NCBI GenBank assembly: GCA_009843735.1
Contig: VYCW01000083.1
Coordinates: 1-54,352 of the forward strand
Direction: 5' to 3'
Source of the DNA: Acidimicrobiaceae bacterium
GTDB taxonomy: Bacteria; Actinomycetota; Acidimicrobiia; Acidimicrobiales; Aldehydirespiratoraceae
DNA length: 54,352 nt
Positions 1 to 8,053 of this stretch are shown here, in pieces. Made by a program: the position numbers and the translations under genes. The notes beneath the pieces were generated by a model that was not told the DNA's origin, ran no database searches, and was given only the letters and a program-made list of their open reading frames with translations. Every line of letters starts with the position of its first letter. Within the stretch, counting starts at the first letter, position 1.

Positions 1-261
1 CAACGACACGTTGGCGGTCACCTCCTCAGCCGCAGCCTCCGCATCGAACTCATCGACCGGCTCAGGCTCTGGTTCCGGTGCCGGCTCGGGCTCTGGTGCT
101 GGCTCAGGCTCAGGCTCGGGCTCTGGTTCCGGTGCGGGCTCGGGCGCGGCCGGCTCCTCTACCGCCGGTGCCGGCGCCTCATCCTCGGCGTCGTCACCGC
201 AACTGGCGGCCAGCAACACAACGGCGGCCGCGGCCAATGCGAGTCTCCATGTTCTCGACAC
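1..261 (-). CDS. Lipoprotein N-terminus, probable ABC solute receptor (truncated by window edge)
   Basis: This is the first 87 codons of a secreted lipoprotein that runs off the left edge. It starts at a GTG with AGGGAGG about 8 bases upstream. The protein opens with a short basic region, a hydrophobic stretch and the lipobox LAASC (lipidated Cys21). A long Pro/Glu linker of repeated EPEP and APEP units follows, to about residue 70. The same architecture occurs in the solute-binding lipoproteins at 360-1832 and 30021-31514, so a receptor for a Liv-type ABC transporter is likely. The binding domain itself lies outside the window, so its substrate and family cannot be judged. It sits 98 bases downstream of the 360-1832 receptor gene on the same strand, with its own candidate promoter between them. 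Confidence 0.75.
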   Translation of the reverse strand, partial: MSRTWRLALAAAAVVLLAASCGDDAEDEAPAPAVEEPAAPEPAPEPEPEPEPEPAPEPEPAPEPEPEPVDEFDAEAAAEEVTANVSL

Positions 262-321
262 GAGTGCCCTCCCTCTGGGATGTCGAAGGACCGGCGGACG
301 TGCCGGCCCGAGATCGAAACT

Positions 322-329
322 CAGTATAC
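322..329 (-). promoter_or_regulatory. Candidate -10 box / GTATAC palindrome upstream of lipoprotein gene
   Basis: The minus strand reads GTATACTG here. TATACT makes a good -10 hexamer about 60 bases before the GTG start of the truncated lipoprotein gene. No convincing -35 box is visible. The same 8-mer CAGTATAC recurs in the divergent promoter at 15359-15366. Confidence 0.35.
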
Positions 330-359
330 CCAATTACCGGGATGGCTGCCGGGCCGGCC

Positions 360-1832
360 CTAGCTGTCGCGACCGGCCATGGGTATGAAGTCCGACACCG
401 CCACCCAGCACGGGCAACCGGCGTCCCACTGGATCGCCCGGTAGTGGTCCACCAGGGAGTGGTCGCCGGGACCGAAGGAGCCGGGGGCGACGCCCGCCGG
501 CGTGAAGTCGCCCGAAGTCTCGAGCGCGGCCACGAAGTTCTCCCTGGTGAGGTCGGCCGCCGCGCCGTGGAGGCCGGCCAGAACGAGAGAGAGCAGGTCG
601 CAGGTCCTCAGGATGCTGGCGAACTCGCCGGACTCGGGGGCACGCCGCTCGATGTCGGTGCCTGAGTACCGCTCGTAATTGGACAGGCACACCTCGGCCT
701 CCTCGTTGACCATGCCGGCCGCGATCTCGCCGGCACGCTTCATGGTCACGGCCATGGCCCCGTCGAACTGCTCGGCCGGCAGAGTCTTCGCCTGCACGTC
801 GGCGGTCTGCTCGCCGTAGTCGGTCGACAGGTAGACGGGGCGGTAGCCCTGGCTCTCGGAGAATCCCAGCACCCCCGCCAGGCTCGAGCCGCCCACCAGC
901 GGGAGCGCCACCTCGACACCGTCGACGATGAACCGCTGGACCGCGATCGGATCTTCGGGGCTCCCGACGCCCTCCCCCGATGTGGCCGTTTCCGAGACGA
1001 TCTCCAGGCCGGCGGCGGCTACCAGCTCGCGCATCGCCTCCACACCCTCGTCGAGGCGGGTCTCGTAGTACATCCCGACGCGGTTGTTGAACAACCCGTT
1101 GTCGATGGCCCACTGGGCGTAGCTGCGCAGGTGCTTGGCGTGGTCGGCCCGCAGCGTGAAGAACCAGGGCGCGCCCCGCTGGTACAGCGAGGGAGGAGCA
1201 CCGTCGGCGTCGATCACCGGGATCTGGAACCGGGTGGCGAGGCACTCGGCCCCGACGGTGAAGCTCACGCTGCTGACCGCGGCGAACACGTCAGAGTCCT
1301 GGGCGAAGGCCGTGCACACACCGAGCTTTGCGGAGTCGCTGATGATGTTGTACTTGCCGAAGACGAGTTCCACGCCAATGCCCGCAGGCAGGAGCCCCTC
1401 GCGTATCCACTGGTCGACCACGGCCAAGGCCTGCGCCTCGGGATCGCCGATGCCGAACTCGGGGTTGAGGACCGCGAAGGCTTCCAGGTCGGGGAAGGCG
1501 ACGCCGATGCGCACGATCCGGGAGGGAACGGTCGTGGCGGGCGGCTCGTCCGTGGCGGTGCCGGTCTCAGCCGGTGCCGCGGTGGTGGCCGGCGCTGCCT
1601 CGGAGGCCGTGTCGGCGGGCGCGTCGTCCGCGGGGGTCTCGTCCGCGGGAGTCTCGGCCTGACCGGGCTCCTCCGGGGGGCTCGTGGTCTCGGTTTCCTG
1701 CTGCTGGGCAGGCTGAGAGGCCGGTTCGGTGACGGGCTCGCTGCTGTCGGAGCCGCAGGCAGCCGCCATCATGGAGAGCACGGCAGCCAGTGGCGCAACC
1801 CGCCACAGGAGTATGCGTGCGGTCTTGCTCAT
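360..1832 (-). CDS. Branched-chain amino acid-type ABC transporter solute-binding lipoprotein
   Basis: This 490-residue lipoprotein is exported and anchored outside the membrane, where it would capture a small solute for a LivHMGF-type importer. Residues 1-26 are a signal peptide ending in the lipobox MAAAC (Cys26). Residues 27 to about 107 are a low-complexity linker rich in Glu, Pro, Thr and Ala. The rest resembles the periplasmic-binding-protein type 1 fold (LivK/Peripla_BP_6), starting near VRIGVAFPD. The ATG start has GAGGAG 7 bases upstream. The nearest permease and ATPase genes are the Liv fusions at 9786-15309, whose locus otherwise has no receptor, so it is probably their partner (inference). 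The ligand cannot be told from sequence. Confidence 0.88.
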   Translation of the reverse strand: MSKTARILLWRVAPLAAVLSMMAAACGSDSSEPVTEPASQPAQQQETETTSPPEEPGQAETPADETPADDAPADTASEAAPATTAAPAETGTATDEPPATTVPSRIVRIGVAFPDLEAFAVLNPEFGIGDPEAQALAVVDQWIREGLLPAGIGVELVFGKYNIISDSAKLGVCTAFAQDSDVFAAVSSVSFTVGAECLATRFQIPVIDADGAPPSLYQRGAPWFFTLRADHAKHLRSYAQWAIDNGLFNNRVGMYYETRLDEGVEAMRELVAAAGLEIVSETATSGEGVGSPEDPIAVQRFIVDGVEVALPLVGGSSLAGVLGFSESQGYRPVYLSTDYGEQTADVQAKTLPAEQFDGAMAVTMKRAGEIAAGMVNEEAEVCLSNYERYSGTDIERRAPESGEFASILRTCDLLSLVLAGLHGAAADLTRENFVAALETSGDFTPAGVAPGSFGPGDHSLVDHYRAIQWDAGCPCWVAVSDFIPMAGRDS

Positions 1833-1923
1833 CGGCCGCTCCTCGGGAATCTCGACGGATGTGCCCTGAGAATACGGTGTACTCTATACCCGGGGCTGTG
1901 CGGGAATCCGGGGGAGCATGCCA
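1833..1923. promoter_or_regulatory. Divergent intergenic promoter region
   Basis: This 91-base gap separates the divergent receptor and TauD-type dioxygenase genes. It contains the AT-rich stretch GTACTCTATACC at about 1879-1890, the only plausible -10 material on either strand. GGGGGAG at 1909-1915 is the Shine-Dalgarno site for the plus-strand gene. It is spaced properly for the ATG at 1924 but too close to the ATG at 1918. Confidence 0.4.
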
Positions 1924-2811
1924 ATGACCAGCACCATCGACTCAACCGGCACTCTCGCCGGACAAGGCAACAACACTGGCGGGGTGCAGGTGCGTAAGGC
2001 CACCGGCTCGGTCGGCGCGATCGTCAGCGGGGTGGACCTCAACGAGGACTTCGACGAGGCGACGGGCGCGGTCATCCGTGAGGCGCTCCATGAGAACTGC
2101 GCGCTGGTCGTGCGGGGCCAGTTCCTCACGCCCGACGCCCATATGCGGGTTGCCAGGCTCTGGGGAGAGCCGTTCCTGCCCCACTACTACCGAGCCAACT
2201 CGGTGGAGGGGTATCCACACATCGCGGTGATCCCCAACTTCGGGAAGGAGAAGACCCCGTCGGAGGGCTGGCACGTGGACGGATCGCACTTCCGGGTCCC
2301 GCCCACGGTCTCGGTCGCGGTGGGGCGGACCATTCCCGCCGTCGGCGGGGACACCATGTTCTCGAACCAGTACAACGCCTACGACCGTCTCTCCGACGGC
2401 ATGAAGCAGTTCCTCGAGGGCCGCCGTGTGAGGTTCGTCGGGACCAGACCCGTCGGACCCGTCCGGCACATGGACCGGATCTCAGACCTGTTGCCGGCCA
2501 ACGAGAAGGAGGAGGTCGCCCACTACCACCTCATCGCGCCGGAACACCCCGCCACCGGCCGCAAGGCGCTGTACATGAACCGTCCGGGGAAGGCGATGAC
2601 CCAGTTCGAGGGCATGACGGAGGCGGAGAGCCTTCCCATTCTGGAGTTCCTGCACGCGCAGTCGGTGACGCCCGACAACGTGTACCGCCACTCGTGGACC
2701 CCCGGGGATCTCGTCGCGTGGGACAACCGCTGCACCATGCACTACGGCGTCCACGACTACGGCGACGTCGAGCGCACCCTCGTCCGGATAACCGTCGGCG
2801 CAGCCCTCTGA
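1924..2811 (+). CDS. TauD/TfdA-family Fe(II)/2-oxoglutarate dioxygenase
   Basis: This 295-residue enzyme of the TauD/TfdA family would use Fe(II), O2 and 2-oxoglutarate to hydroxylate an organic substrate. Family members often release sulfite or an alcohol or phenol from sulfonates and aryloxyacids. The iron-binding triad is visible: His117 and Asp119 in WHVDGSH, and His273 in MHYGVHDYG. Arg288, 15 residues after His273, matches the 2-oxoglutarate-binding arginine of TauD. The ATG at 1924 is preferred over 1918 because GGGGGAG lies 8 bases before it. It is a close paralog of the dioxygenase at 8054-8893. It faces the tail of the catabolic operon, with 22 bases between its stop and that of the ABM gene. 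The substrate is unknown. Confidence 0.9.
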   Translation: MTSTIDSTGTLAGQGNNTGGVQVRKATGSVGAIVSGVDLNEDFDEATGAVIREALHENCALVVRGQFLTPDAHMRVARLWGEPFLPHYYRANSVEGYPHIAVIPNFGKEKTPSEGWHVDGSHFRVPPTVSVAVGRTIPAVGGDTMFSNQYNAYDRLSDGMKQFLEGRRVRFVGTRPVGPVRHMDRISDLLPANEKEEVAHYHLIAPEHPATGRKALYMNRPGKAMTQFEGMTEAESLPILEFLHAQSVTPDNVYRHSWTPGDLVAWDNRCTMHYGVHDYGDVERTLVRITVGAAL

Positions 2812-2833
2812 CAGCCCCGACCGGCGATCACCC

Positions 2834-3139
2834 TCAAGCGCCGTCTCGGTAGCTCTTGTCGCGGACGCTGTCGAACGCGATCGTCCTGATCGACGCGTAG
2901 AGGCCGCCCTCGGCCAGGTTGTGGATCCGGGCGTGGTCGGGGTGCGTCGACCAGCGCACCGCGGCCTCCTCGTTCTCGAAGATCACCACACCCCAGTAGG
3001 TGAGGCCCTCGTCGCGGTCGCGCCACTGCACGAACCCGTCGGTCTCCTCGGCCAGGACGCGCATGTCGGCCACCGCGGTGGCGTGCAGGTCGTCGTTGTC
3101 GTGGGAATCACGGACCGTCTCGAAGTAGATGAGCTGCAT
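2834..3139 (-). CDS. Antibiotic-biosynthesis-monooxygenase-like (ABM) dimeric barrel protein
   Basis: This small 101-residue protein resembles ABM/EthD-like dimeric ferredoxin-fold barrels. It shows alternating strands and helices, a central FVQWRDRDE segment and the YWGVVIFENEEAAVRWSTHPDH region typical of the family. Relatives are cofactor-free monooxygenases, heme-degrading enzymes or small isomerases. No catalytic residue can be assigned here. The ATG at 3139 is chosen because GGGAG lies 6-10 bases upstream; the frame stays open further upstream without a ribosome site. It is the last gene of the minus-strand catabolic series, 53 bases after the metallo-beta-lactamase-like gene. A role on an intermediate of the P450/dioxygenase pathway is inferred. 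Confidence 0.7.
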   Translation of the reverse strand: MQLIYFETVRDSHDNDDLHATAVADMRVLAEETDGFVQWRDRDEGLTYWGVVIFENEEAAVRWSTHPDHARIHNLAEGGLYASIRTIAFDSVRDKSYRDGA

Positions 3140-3192
3140 GTTGGGTCTCCCTTTGGTGCTGGGGGTGGTCGAATGGTCTTTGGTGGCCGGTG

Positions 3193-3936
3193 TCAGGGGG
3201 TCGCGGCGTAGCGCTCTCCCGGCTGTAGCTCCACGATCTCGATGTCGCCTTCCTGGACGGCCCGCAGGTCCCCGATTGAGCACCCCACCTTGACGAACGG
3301 CCAGATGGACCGGTGCGCGTAGTGGATCGGTACCAGCACCGGCGCCTCCAGAATCCGGGTGGCCTCCACCATCTCACCTGCGGTCACCACCAGTTGCCGG
3401 CCCAGGAGTCTCATGCCGTTGATCGGGCCGACGGCCGCGTCGAAGGCGTCTCCGGACTCGCGGTAGCGCTCCAGCGCGGCGAGTTCGAGGGTCTCGCCGC
3501 CGTAGAAGATCCGGGCGTCGGGCGAGGTGAGGGCGTAGTTGGTGGTGATCAGTCCCTTGCGCTCGTGATCCTCGACGGCCTCGATGCTCACAAGGTCGGT
3601 GAGCCGGCGCTGCTCGCCCCAGGCCAGCACTTCCACGTTGGCGAACCCGGCCTGCGTGGCCCGCTCCACCATGTTCTCGCAGGCCACGTAGACCGGGGTC
3701 TCGGCCCGGTGGGCGTAGGTCGCGAGCTCGGCCATCCCCCAGTGGTCGCGCACCCAATGGCTGCCGATGATGGCCGTCAGCCGCGGCAGATCCTCGACCG
3801 TCACGGTGGCGTGCTCGTTGAAGGCCCAGCTCTTGACGAACCAGGGGTCGGTGAGCACGACCGCGTCGGCGATCTCCAGCAGCACGCAGGCATTGGCGAT
3901 GCGGGTGACAGCCCATGGAGGCGAGCCGGAAGTCAT
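3193..3936 (-). CDS. Metallo-beta-lactamase-fold (UlaG-like) hydrolase with altered metal motif
   Basis: This 247-residue protein looks like an UlaG-type metallo-beta-lactamase-fold protein. It has an N-terminal strand ending in LTDPWFV, the motif GSHWVRDHWG at residues 58-67, an internal GGET turn, and a late His205 in PIHYAHRS. The canonical HxHxDH motif reads His60-Trp-Val-Arg-Asp64-His65, so the second histidine is valine. A normal dinuclear zinc site is therefore doubtful; it may be mononuclear, altered or non-catalytic. It starts at ATG 3936, 19 bases after the upstream amidohydrolase stop, so it is probably cotranscribed. Family members usually hydrolyse lactones, phosphoesters or thioesters; the substrate here is unknown. 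Confidence 0.7.
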   Translation of the reverse strand: MTSGSPPWAVTRIANACVLLEIADAVVLTDPWFVKSWAFNEHATVTVEDLPRLTAIIGSHWVRDHWGMAELATYAHRAETPVYVACENMVERATQAGFANVEVLAWGEQRRLTDLVSIEAVEDHERKGLITTNYALTSPDARIFYGGETLELAALERYRESGDAFDAAVGPINGMRLLGRQLVVTAGEMVEATRILEAPVLVPIHYAHRSIWPFVKVGCSIGDLRAVQEGDIEIVELQPGERYAATP

Positions 3937-3955
3937 GGCCGCTACAGGAGCACGC

Positions 3956-5116
3956 TCACATGCGAAGGAAGCGGCGGGCGTTCTCGCTGGCGATCTTGCG
4001 GAACGTCTCGTCGCCGAGTTCGTCGCGCCACTTGAGAGCGATGTCCACCGAGTTCGGGAAGCGGCAGCCGCCGTGGGGGTAGTCCGAGGAGTACATCAGG
4101 ATCCCGTCGCCTACCACCGCCGACACCGCTTTCACCGCGTCGGGACCCTCGTCGAGTTCGATGCCGCAGAAGATGTGGCCGTCCAGCGCGTACTCGATGG
4201 GCGTCTTGTCGATGCGGGGGAGCTTCGAGGCCAGGTAGTCGGCCTGGTAGGTCATGCGGTTCAGCCAGGCGCCGACCCAGCCGCCGGAGCACTCGGCGAA
4301 ACCGATCCGCAGGTTGGGGTAGCGGTCGAACATCCCGCTCAGGGTCACATAGGCCACCAGGCGCTGGGCCCCCCACGGGTGGGCGGCCATGCGGGCGATG
4401 GCCAGATTGCCCCAGATGTCGCGGTAACCGGGGAAGTAGGGCGGCTCGTAGAAGAACGAGTGGTGCACCAGCGGCAGGTCGGCGTCGTTCATCAGGGACC
4501 AGATCCCGTCGAGCGAGGGATCGTCGACGGGCAGACCCTCGGGCAGCATCACCGAGACCGCGGCCAGCCACGGCTCGCCGGCCAGCGACTCCAGTTCAGT
4601 CACCGACCACTCCGGGTCGCGGGCGTTGAGCACCAGCGCAGCCTTGAGCCGGTCGGTGTCGATGCCGCAGTAGTCGCCGAGGTAGCGGTGGTAGGCGGCG
4701 TACAGCTCGGTCTGGATGCCGGCGTCGAGCGCGGTGGACGCGGTGGAGAACGTCGACGGGAAGATCAGCGCGATGTCGACACCCTCGGTGTCCATGTCGT
4801 CGAGGCGCCCGCGGTTGTTCTCGTTGTTGACCTCGGGGACCGGCTTGACGTCGAAGTTGAGCTTGACCGCGCTGCCGAGGGGGCCCTGGGCGCCGCGCTG
4901 GCCGACTGCGGTCTGCTGCTCGTCGGTGCCGGTGTACAGATCGCGCCGGTAGGGGATGGGGGCCACGCTGAGGTGGTGCCCCTCGGTGACCTTCATGTAG
5001 TAGGGGAGCAGCTCGTCCCAGCGGTCGAGCAGAGCGGGGCTGGCGTACTTATGCAGCGTCTCCATATTCGGGCCGACGTGGTGATCGGTGTCGATGAACT
5101 CGAAGCCTTCTCTCAT
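3956..5116 (-). CDS. Amidohydrolase-2 (ACMSD-like) metal-dependent hydrolase or decarboxylase
   Basis: This 386-residue TIM-barrel protein belongs to the amidohydrolase-2 superfamily, which includes ACMSD-type decarboxylases and lactone or ring hydrolases. Visible signs are an N-terminal strand FEFIDTDHHVG (Asp9, Asp11, His12, His13), PLVHHSFF in the barrel middle, FAECSGGW near residue 290, and the late YSSDYPHGG with the conserved metal-ligand aspartate. The usual DxHxH metal pair is displaced to DxDHH, so the metal site may be atypical. The ATG at 5116 has AGGAG 10 bases upstream. It lies 38 bases after the P450 stop and 19 bases before the metallo-beta-lactamase-like gene. A role in ring cleavage or decarboxylation downstream of oxygenation is inferred from context. 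Confidence 0.82.
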   Translation of the reverse strand: MREGFEFIDTDHHVGPNMETLHKYASPALLDRWDELLPYYMKVTEGHHLSVAPIPYRRDLYTGTDEQQTAVGQRGAQGPLGSAVKLNFDVKPVPEVNNENNRGRLDDMDTEGVDIALIFPSTFSTASTALDAGIQTELYAAYHRYLGDYCGIDTDRLKAALVLNARDPEWSVTELESLAGEPWLAAVSVMLPEGLPVDDPSLDGIWSLMNDADLPLVHHSFFYEPPYFPGYRDIWGNLAIARMAAHPWGAQRLVAYVTLSGMFDRYPNLRIGFAECSGGWVGAWLNRMTYQADYLASKLPRIDKTPIEYALDGHIFCGIELDEGPDAVKAVSAVVGDGILMYSSDYPHGGCRFPNSVDIALKWRDELGDETFRKIASENARRFLRM

Positions 5117-5154
5117 GGTCTGGATGCTCCTGACGATGACTCGATGACGCGGAC

Positions 5155-6366
5155 TTATGGGAACCAGCGTTCGCCGGGCGGGAAGTGCGCCGGCAGCGAG
5201 AACATGCCGTAGACGATGCCGACTGTCTCGGCCCTCACGGCGTTGTCGTGGTCGATGGTGTAGTCGGGCAGCCGGCGCAGCACGCCGCTGAGCGCGACCT
5301 GGATCTGGCGCCGGGCCAGGTTGGATCCCAGGCACCGGTGGGCGCCGAGGCCGAAGGTCACGTGACGGTTCGGGAATCGGTCGAGAACGATGCGGTCGGG
5401 ATCCTCGAAGACGGAGTCGTCGCGGTTGGCCGAGGCCCACACCATCAGCACCAGGTCTCCCTTGGAGATGTGGCGATCACCGATGACCACGTCTTTGGTA
5501 GCGGTGCGGGCCATCGCCATCTGGGGCGCTTCGAAGCGCAGGAACTCCTCGACGGCCGAGGTCATCAGGGCGGGATCCTCGATCAGGCGGCGCCTCAGGT
5601 CGCGGTCATGGTCCATCTGAATGAGCGCGTTGGAGATGGCCGAGCCGGTGGTGTCGAAGCCCCCCTGGACGATGAGGGTGGCCATCTCCTTGACCTCGTG
5701 GTCGGTCACCGGCCGGCCGTCCACGGTGGCGTTGAGCATGTAGGAGATCATGTCGTCGCGGGGGGACTTGCGCCGGGCTGCGATCGTGTCCTTGATGGTC
5801 TGAGCCACGAACTGGAGCCCCTCGGGAACGTTCACCCGCCGGGGGCTGTCCTGACGGAGGAACACCACCTGGTGGAGCGGCACCGAGAAGTCCTTCCACA
5901 GCTCCACGGGGAGTCCCAGCTTGTAGAGCGTGGTCATAGCCGGGACGGGGTCGGCGAAGTCGTGGACGAAGTCGCACGATCCGGTTTCGATGAAGTCGTC
6001 GATGGCGGCGTGCACGAACCGCTCGATCACCGGGGTGATGCGGTCGACGGCCGCGGGCGACAGCATCGGGTGCAGGACCTTCCGGAACGCCAGGAACTCC
6101 GGCGCGTCCATCTCGGCGGGGATCGACTTCTGCCCGACGTTCTTCTTGGGCGGGATCACCAGGGTCTCCGCGGAGGAGAACGTCTCGTCGTCGGTGGCCA
6201 CCTGGCGGATCTCCTCGTAGCCGGTGAGCACCCAGAAGCCGCCGTGGCTGGCAGTTCGGGCCACCGGACACTCCGAGCGCAGCCGGGCTAGTTGCGACCA
6301 AGGATCGGCGACGAAGTCCTCCGAATGGTGATCGAAGTCGACCTCCGCGTTCACGGTGTCCAACAT
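5155..6366 (-). CDS. Cytochrome P450 monooxygenase
   Basis: This soluble 403-residue bacterial class I P450 oxidises an organic substrate with O2 and electrons from a ferredoxin; no ferredoxin or reductase gene is nearby. The heme loop FGLGAHRCLG (residues 338-347) carries the thiolate Cys345. The I-helix oxygen-activation motif is GGFDTT (235-240), a variant of AGxDT. The K-helix ExxR is Glu274-Arg277. Length is normal. The ATG at 6366 gives a conventional N-terminus but has no strong ribosome site; GTG at 6354 is possible. The frame stays open far upstream without P450 similarity, so that extension is rejected. It lies 35 bases after the Asp-box gene in the operon. Type resembles CYP107/CYP125-like soluble enzymes; the substrate is unassigned. 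Confidence 0.93.
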   Translation of the reverse strand: MLDTVNAEVDFDHHSEDFVADPWSQLARLRSECPVARTASHGGFWVLTGYEEIRQVATDDETFSSAETLVIPPKKNVGQKSIPAEMDAPEFLAFRKVLHPMLSPAAVDRITPVIERFVHAAIDDFIETGSCDFVHDFADPVPAMTTLYKLGLPVELWKDFSVPLHQVVFLRQDSPRRVNVPEGLQFVAQTIKDTIAARRKSPRDDMISYMLNATVDGRPVTDHEVKEMATLIVQGGFDTTGSAISNALIQMDHDRDLRRRLIEDPALMTSAVEEFLRFEAPQMAMARTATKDVVIGDRHISKGDLVLMVWASANRDDSVFEDPDRIVLDRFPNRHVTFGLGAHRCLGSNLARRQIQVALSGVLRRLPDYTIDHDNAVRAETVGIVYGMFSLPAHFPPGERWFP

Positions 6367-6401
6367 ATCAGGATACTCAATTTGCCGCGACGTCGAAGGA
6401 C

Positions 6402-8048
6402 TCAGCCGAGAGTGCTGGCCTGCCAGGTCTCGCCGCCGTCGGTGCTGGTGTACACCCCGCTGTTGGTCGCTCCGGCCAGGGTCGGGCCGGGACCCTCGCG
6501 GATGTCGTAGAAGCTGACACCGTCGATCCCGTCGTCGAGGACCGTCCACGTGACGGCGCCGTCGTCGCTGCGAAGCAACTGCCCCCCGGCGCCGAGGAAC
6601 AGCCGGTCCCGGCTGTCGGCGAACAGGGAGTACATCTTGGCCTCCTGGCCCAGGGGCAGGGGCCGTGGGTCCCAGGTGTCGCCGTTGTCGGTGGACGCCG
6701 AGATGTAGCAGCGGCGGCCACCGGCATAGATCGTGCCGTCTGAGGTCTGCGTGAGGCAGTAGTAGCTGCGCCCGGACAGGGTCTCGGTCCACGTTGTGCC
6801 GTCGTCGTCAGAGGTGAAGACGCCACCCACCTTCGCTACACCGATCACGTCTCCGGTGCACGCCAGCAGCCGTCCGCTGGCGGAGCGCACAATCTGGTGC
6901 ACCTGCCGGTGGGGCGGGCCACCGGCGACCGGACTCCAGACTCCGTCGCGGTACTCCACAAGGCCGTCGCCGAGCGTTCCCACCAGCAGATGGTCGGGCC
7001 CGTTCTCGAAGACAGCGAAGGCCCGGGAGTCCAACTCATCCTGCGGCGTCCATTCCGGGCTGGCGCGCACACCCCAGTCACCCCCGGCCAGGACCTCGCC
7101 CGCCGCGTTAGAGGCGAACCCGTACACCACCGACCCGGGCGCGATCTTCTGAAACGTCTTGCCTTGGTCTTCGGACCTCAGGAGGCCGGCCTTGGCCCCG
7201 GCATACACGGTGCGGCCGTGAAAGTGGACTGCCCACGTCTCGTCGGGGGTCAGGCCGGGGTCGACGAGGCGCCAAACGTCGCCCTCACCGATCCAGAGGT
7301 GGGCATAGCTTCCGGCCATGATGCGTCCGTCGTCCAGTTGATGAACCGAGAAGATGCGGTGGCTGTCGAGTTCGGCGGCGATTCGTTGCCAGGTCCGGCC
7401 GTCGTCGAGCGAGCGGGCCAGACCCTGGCCCGTTCCTGCGAGGATCGAGCCGTCGTCGAGGACGGTGAGCGCATGGACCGACGTGTCCCCGGGGCCCTCC
7501 GAGGACGGCTCCCAGGTGGTGCCACCGTCGCGGGACCGGAGGACACCATCGCCATGGGTCCCGGCCAGGATTACTCCCGATGGGGTTTCGGCGAGGCTGT
7601 TGATGGTCGCGGTGGTCGCACCCAGCTGAGTCCAGGCCTCCTGGTCGTAACGGGCCCAGAGGCCTGATCCGTCGGTTCCGGCGACGATCAGTCCGTCGCT
7701 CAGCTCAAGAAGCCGGAAGGTCCTGAGACCCTCGGGCCGGCCGGAACCCGAGCCGGTGGTCGCGTAGATCGGCTCGTCGTCGAGTTGATCCCAGCTCCGG
7801 CCCTGGTCGTCGGAGCGCCAGAGGCCTCCGGAGGTGGCCGCCAGGATGCCGCCGCCTGCGGTGGCGGCGAAGGCGTTGATGCTGATGTGGTCGAGGCCGT
7901 CTACTGGTGTCCAGGTGATGGCGTTGTCGGTGGAGCGAGCGATGCCCCGAACGCAGGTTCCTACCAGGACGATCCCAGGCTCGGGCTCGGCGATCGCGAA
8001 GTACCGGGGCGGGCCTCCCGAGAGGCCGTCGTTGTGCTGCGACGCCAC
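6402..8048 (-). CDS. Nine Asp-box (BNR) beta-propeller protein, no export signal
   Basis: This 548-residue protein is built almost entirely of sialidase-type Asp-box repeats. Nine SxDxGxTW-like motifs are visible: RSTDNAITW, RSDDQGRSW, RSRDGGTTW, RSLDDGRTW, RSEDQGKTF, TSDDDGTTW, ASTDNGDTW, RSDDGAVTW and TSTDGGETW. Such repeats form Ycf48/Vps10-like propellers. No sialidase Arg triad or Tyr/Glu pair can be assigned, so enzymatic activity should not be assumed. The GTG at 8048 is 6 bases after the preceding dioxygenase stop, with AGGG between, which suggests coupled translation. There is no signal peptide, so it appears cytoplasmic, which is unusual for this fold. It may be a scaffold or assembly factor for the operon's enzymes (inference). 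Confidence 0.8.
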   Translation of the reverse strand: MASQHNDGLSGGPPRYFAIAEPEPGIVLVGTCVRGIARSTDNAITWTPVDGLDHISINAFAATAGGGILAATSGGLWRSDDQGRSWDQLDDEPIYATTGSGSGRPEGLRTFRLLELSDGLIVAGTDGSGLWARYDQEAWTQLGATTATINSLAETPSGVILAGTHGDGVLRSRDGGTTWEPSSEGPGDTSVHALTVLDDGSILAGTGQGLARSLDDGRTWQRIAAELDSHRIFSVHQLDDGRIMAGSYAHLWIGEGDVWRLVDPGLTPDETWAVHFHGRTVYAGAKAGLLRSEDQGKTFQKIAPGSVVYGFASNAAGEVLAGGDWGVRASPEWTPQDELDSRAFAVFENGPDHLLVGTLGDGLVEYRDGVWSPVAGGPPHRQVHQIVRSASGRLLACTGDVIGVAKVGGVFTSDDDGTTWTETLSGRSYYCLTQTSDGTIYAGGRRCYISASTDNGDTWDPRPLPLGQEAKMYSLFADSRDRLFLGAGGQLLRSDDGAVTWTVLDDGIDGVSFYDIREGPGPTLAGATNSGVYTSTDGGETWQASTLG

Positions 8049-8053
8049 CGTCC

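Noticed and set aside
11-388. Plus-strand open frame with Ser-Gly repeats
   Set aside because: It is the complement of the EPEP linker of the minus-strand lipoprotein, which has a lipobox and ribosome site.
1918-1923. ATG at 1918 as the dioxygenase start
   Set aside because: GGGGGAG is only one base away, while ATG 1924 has correct spacing.
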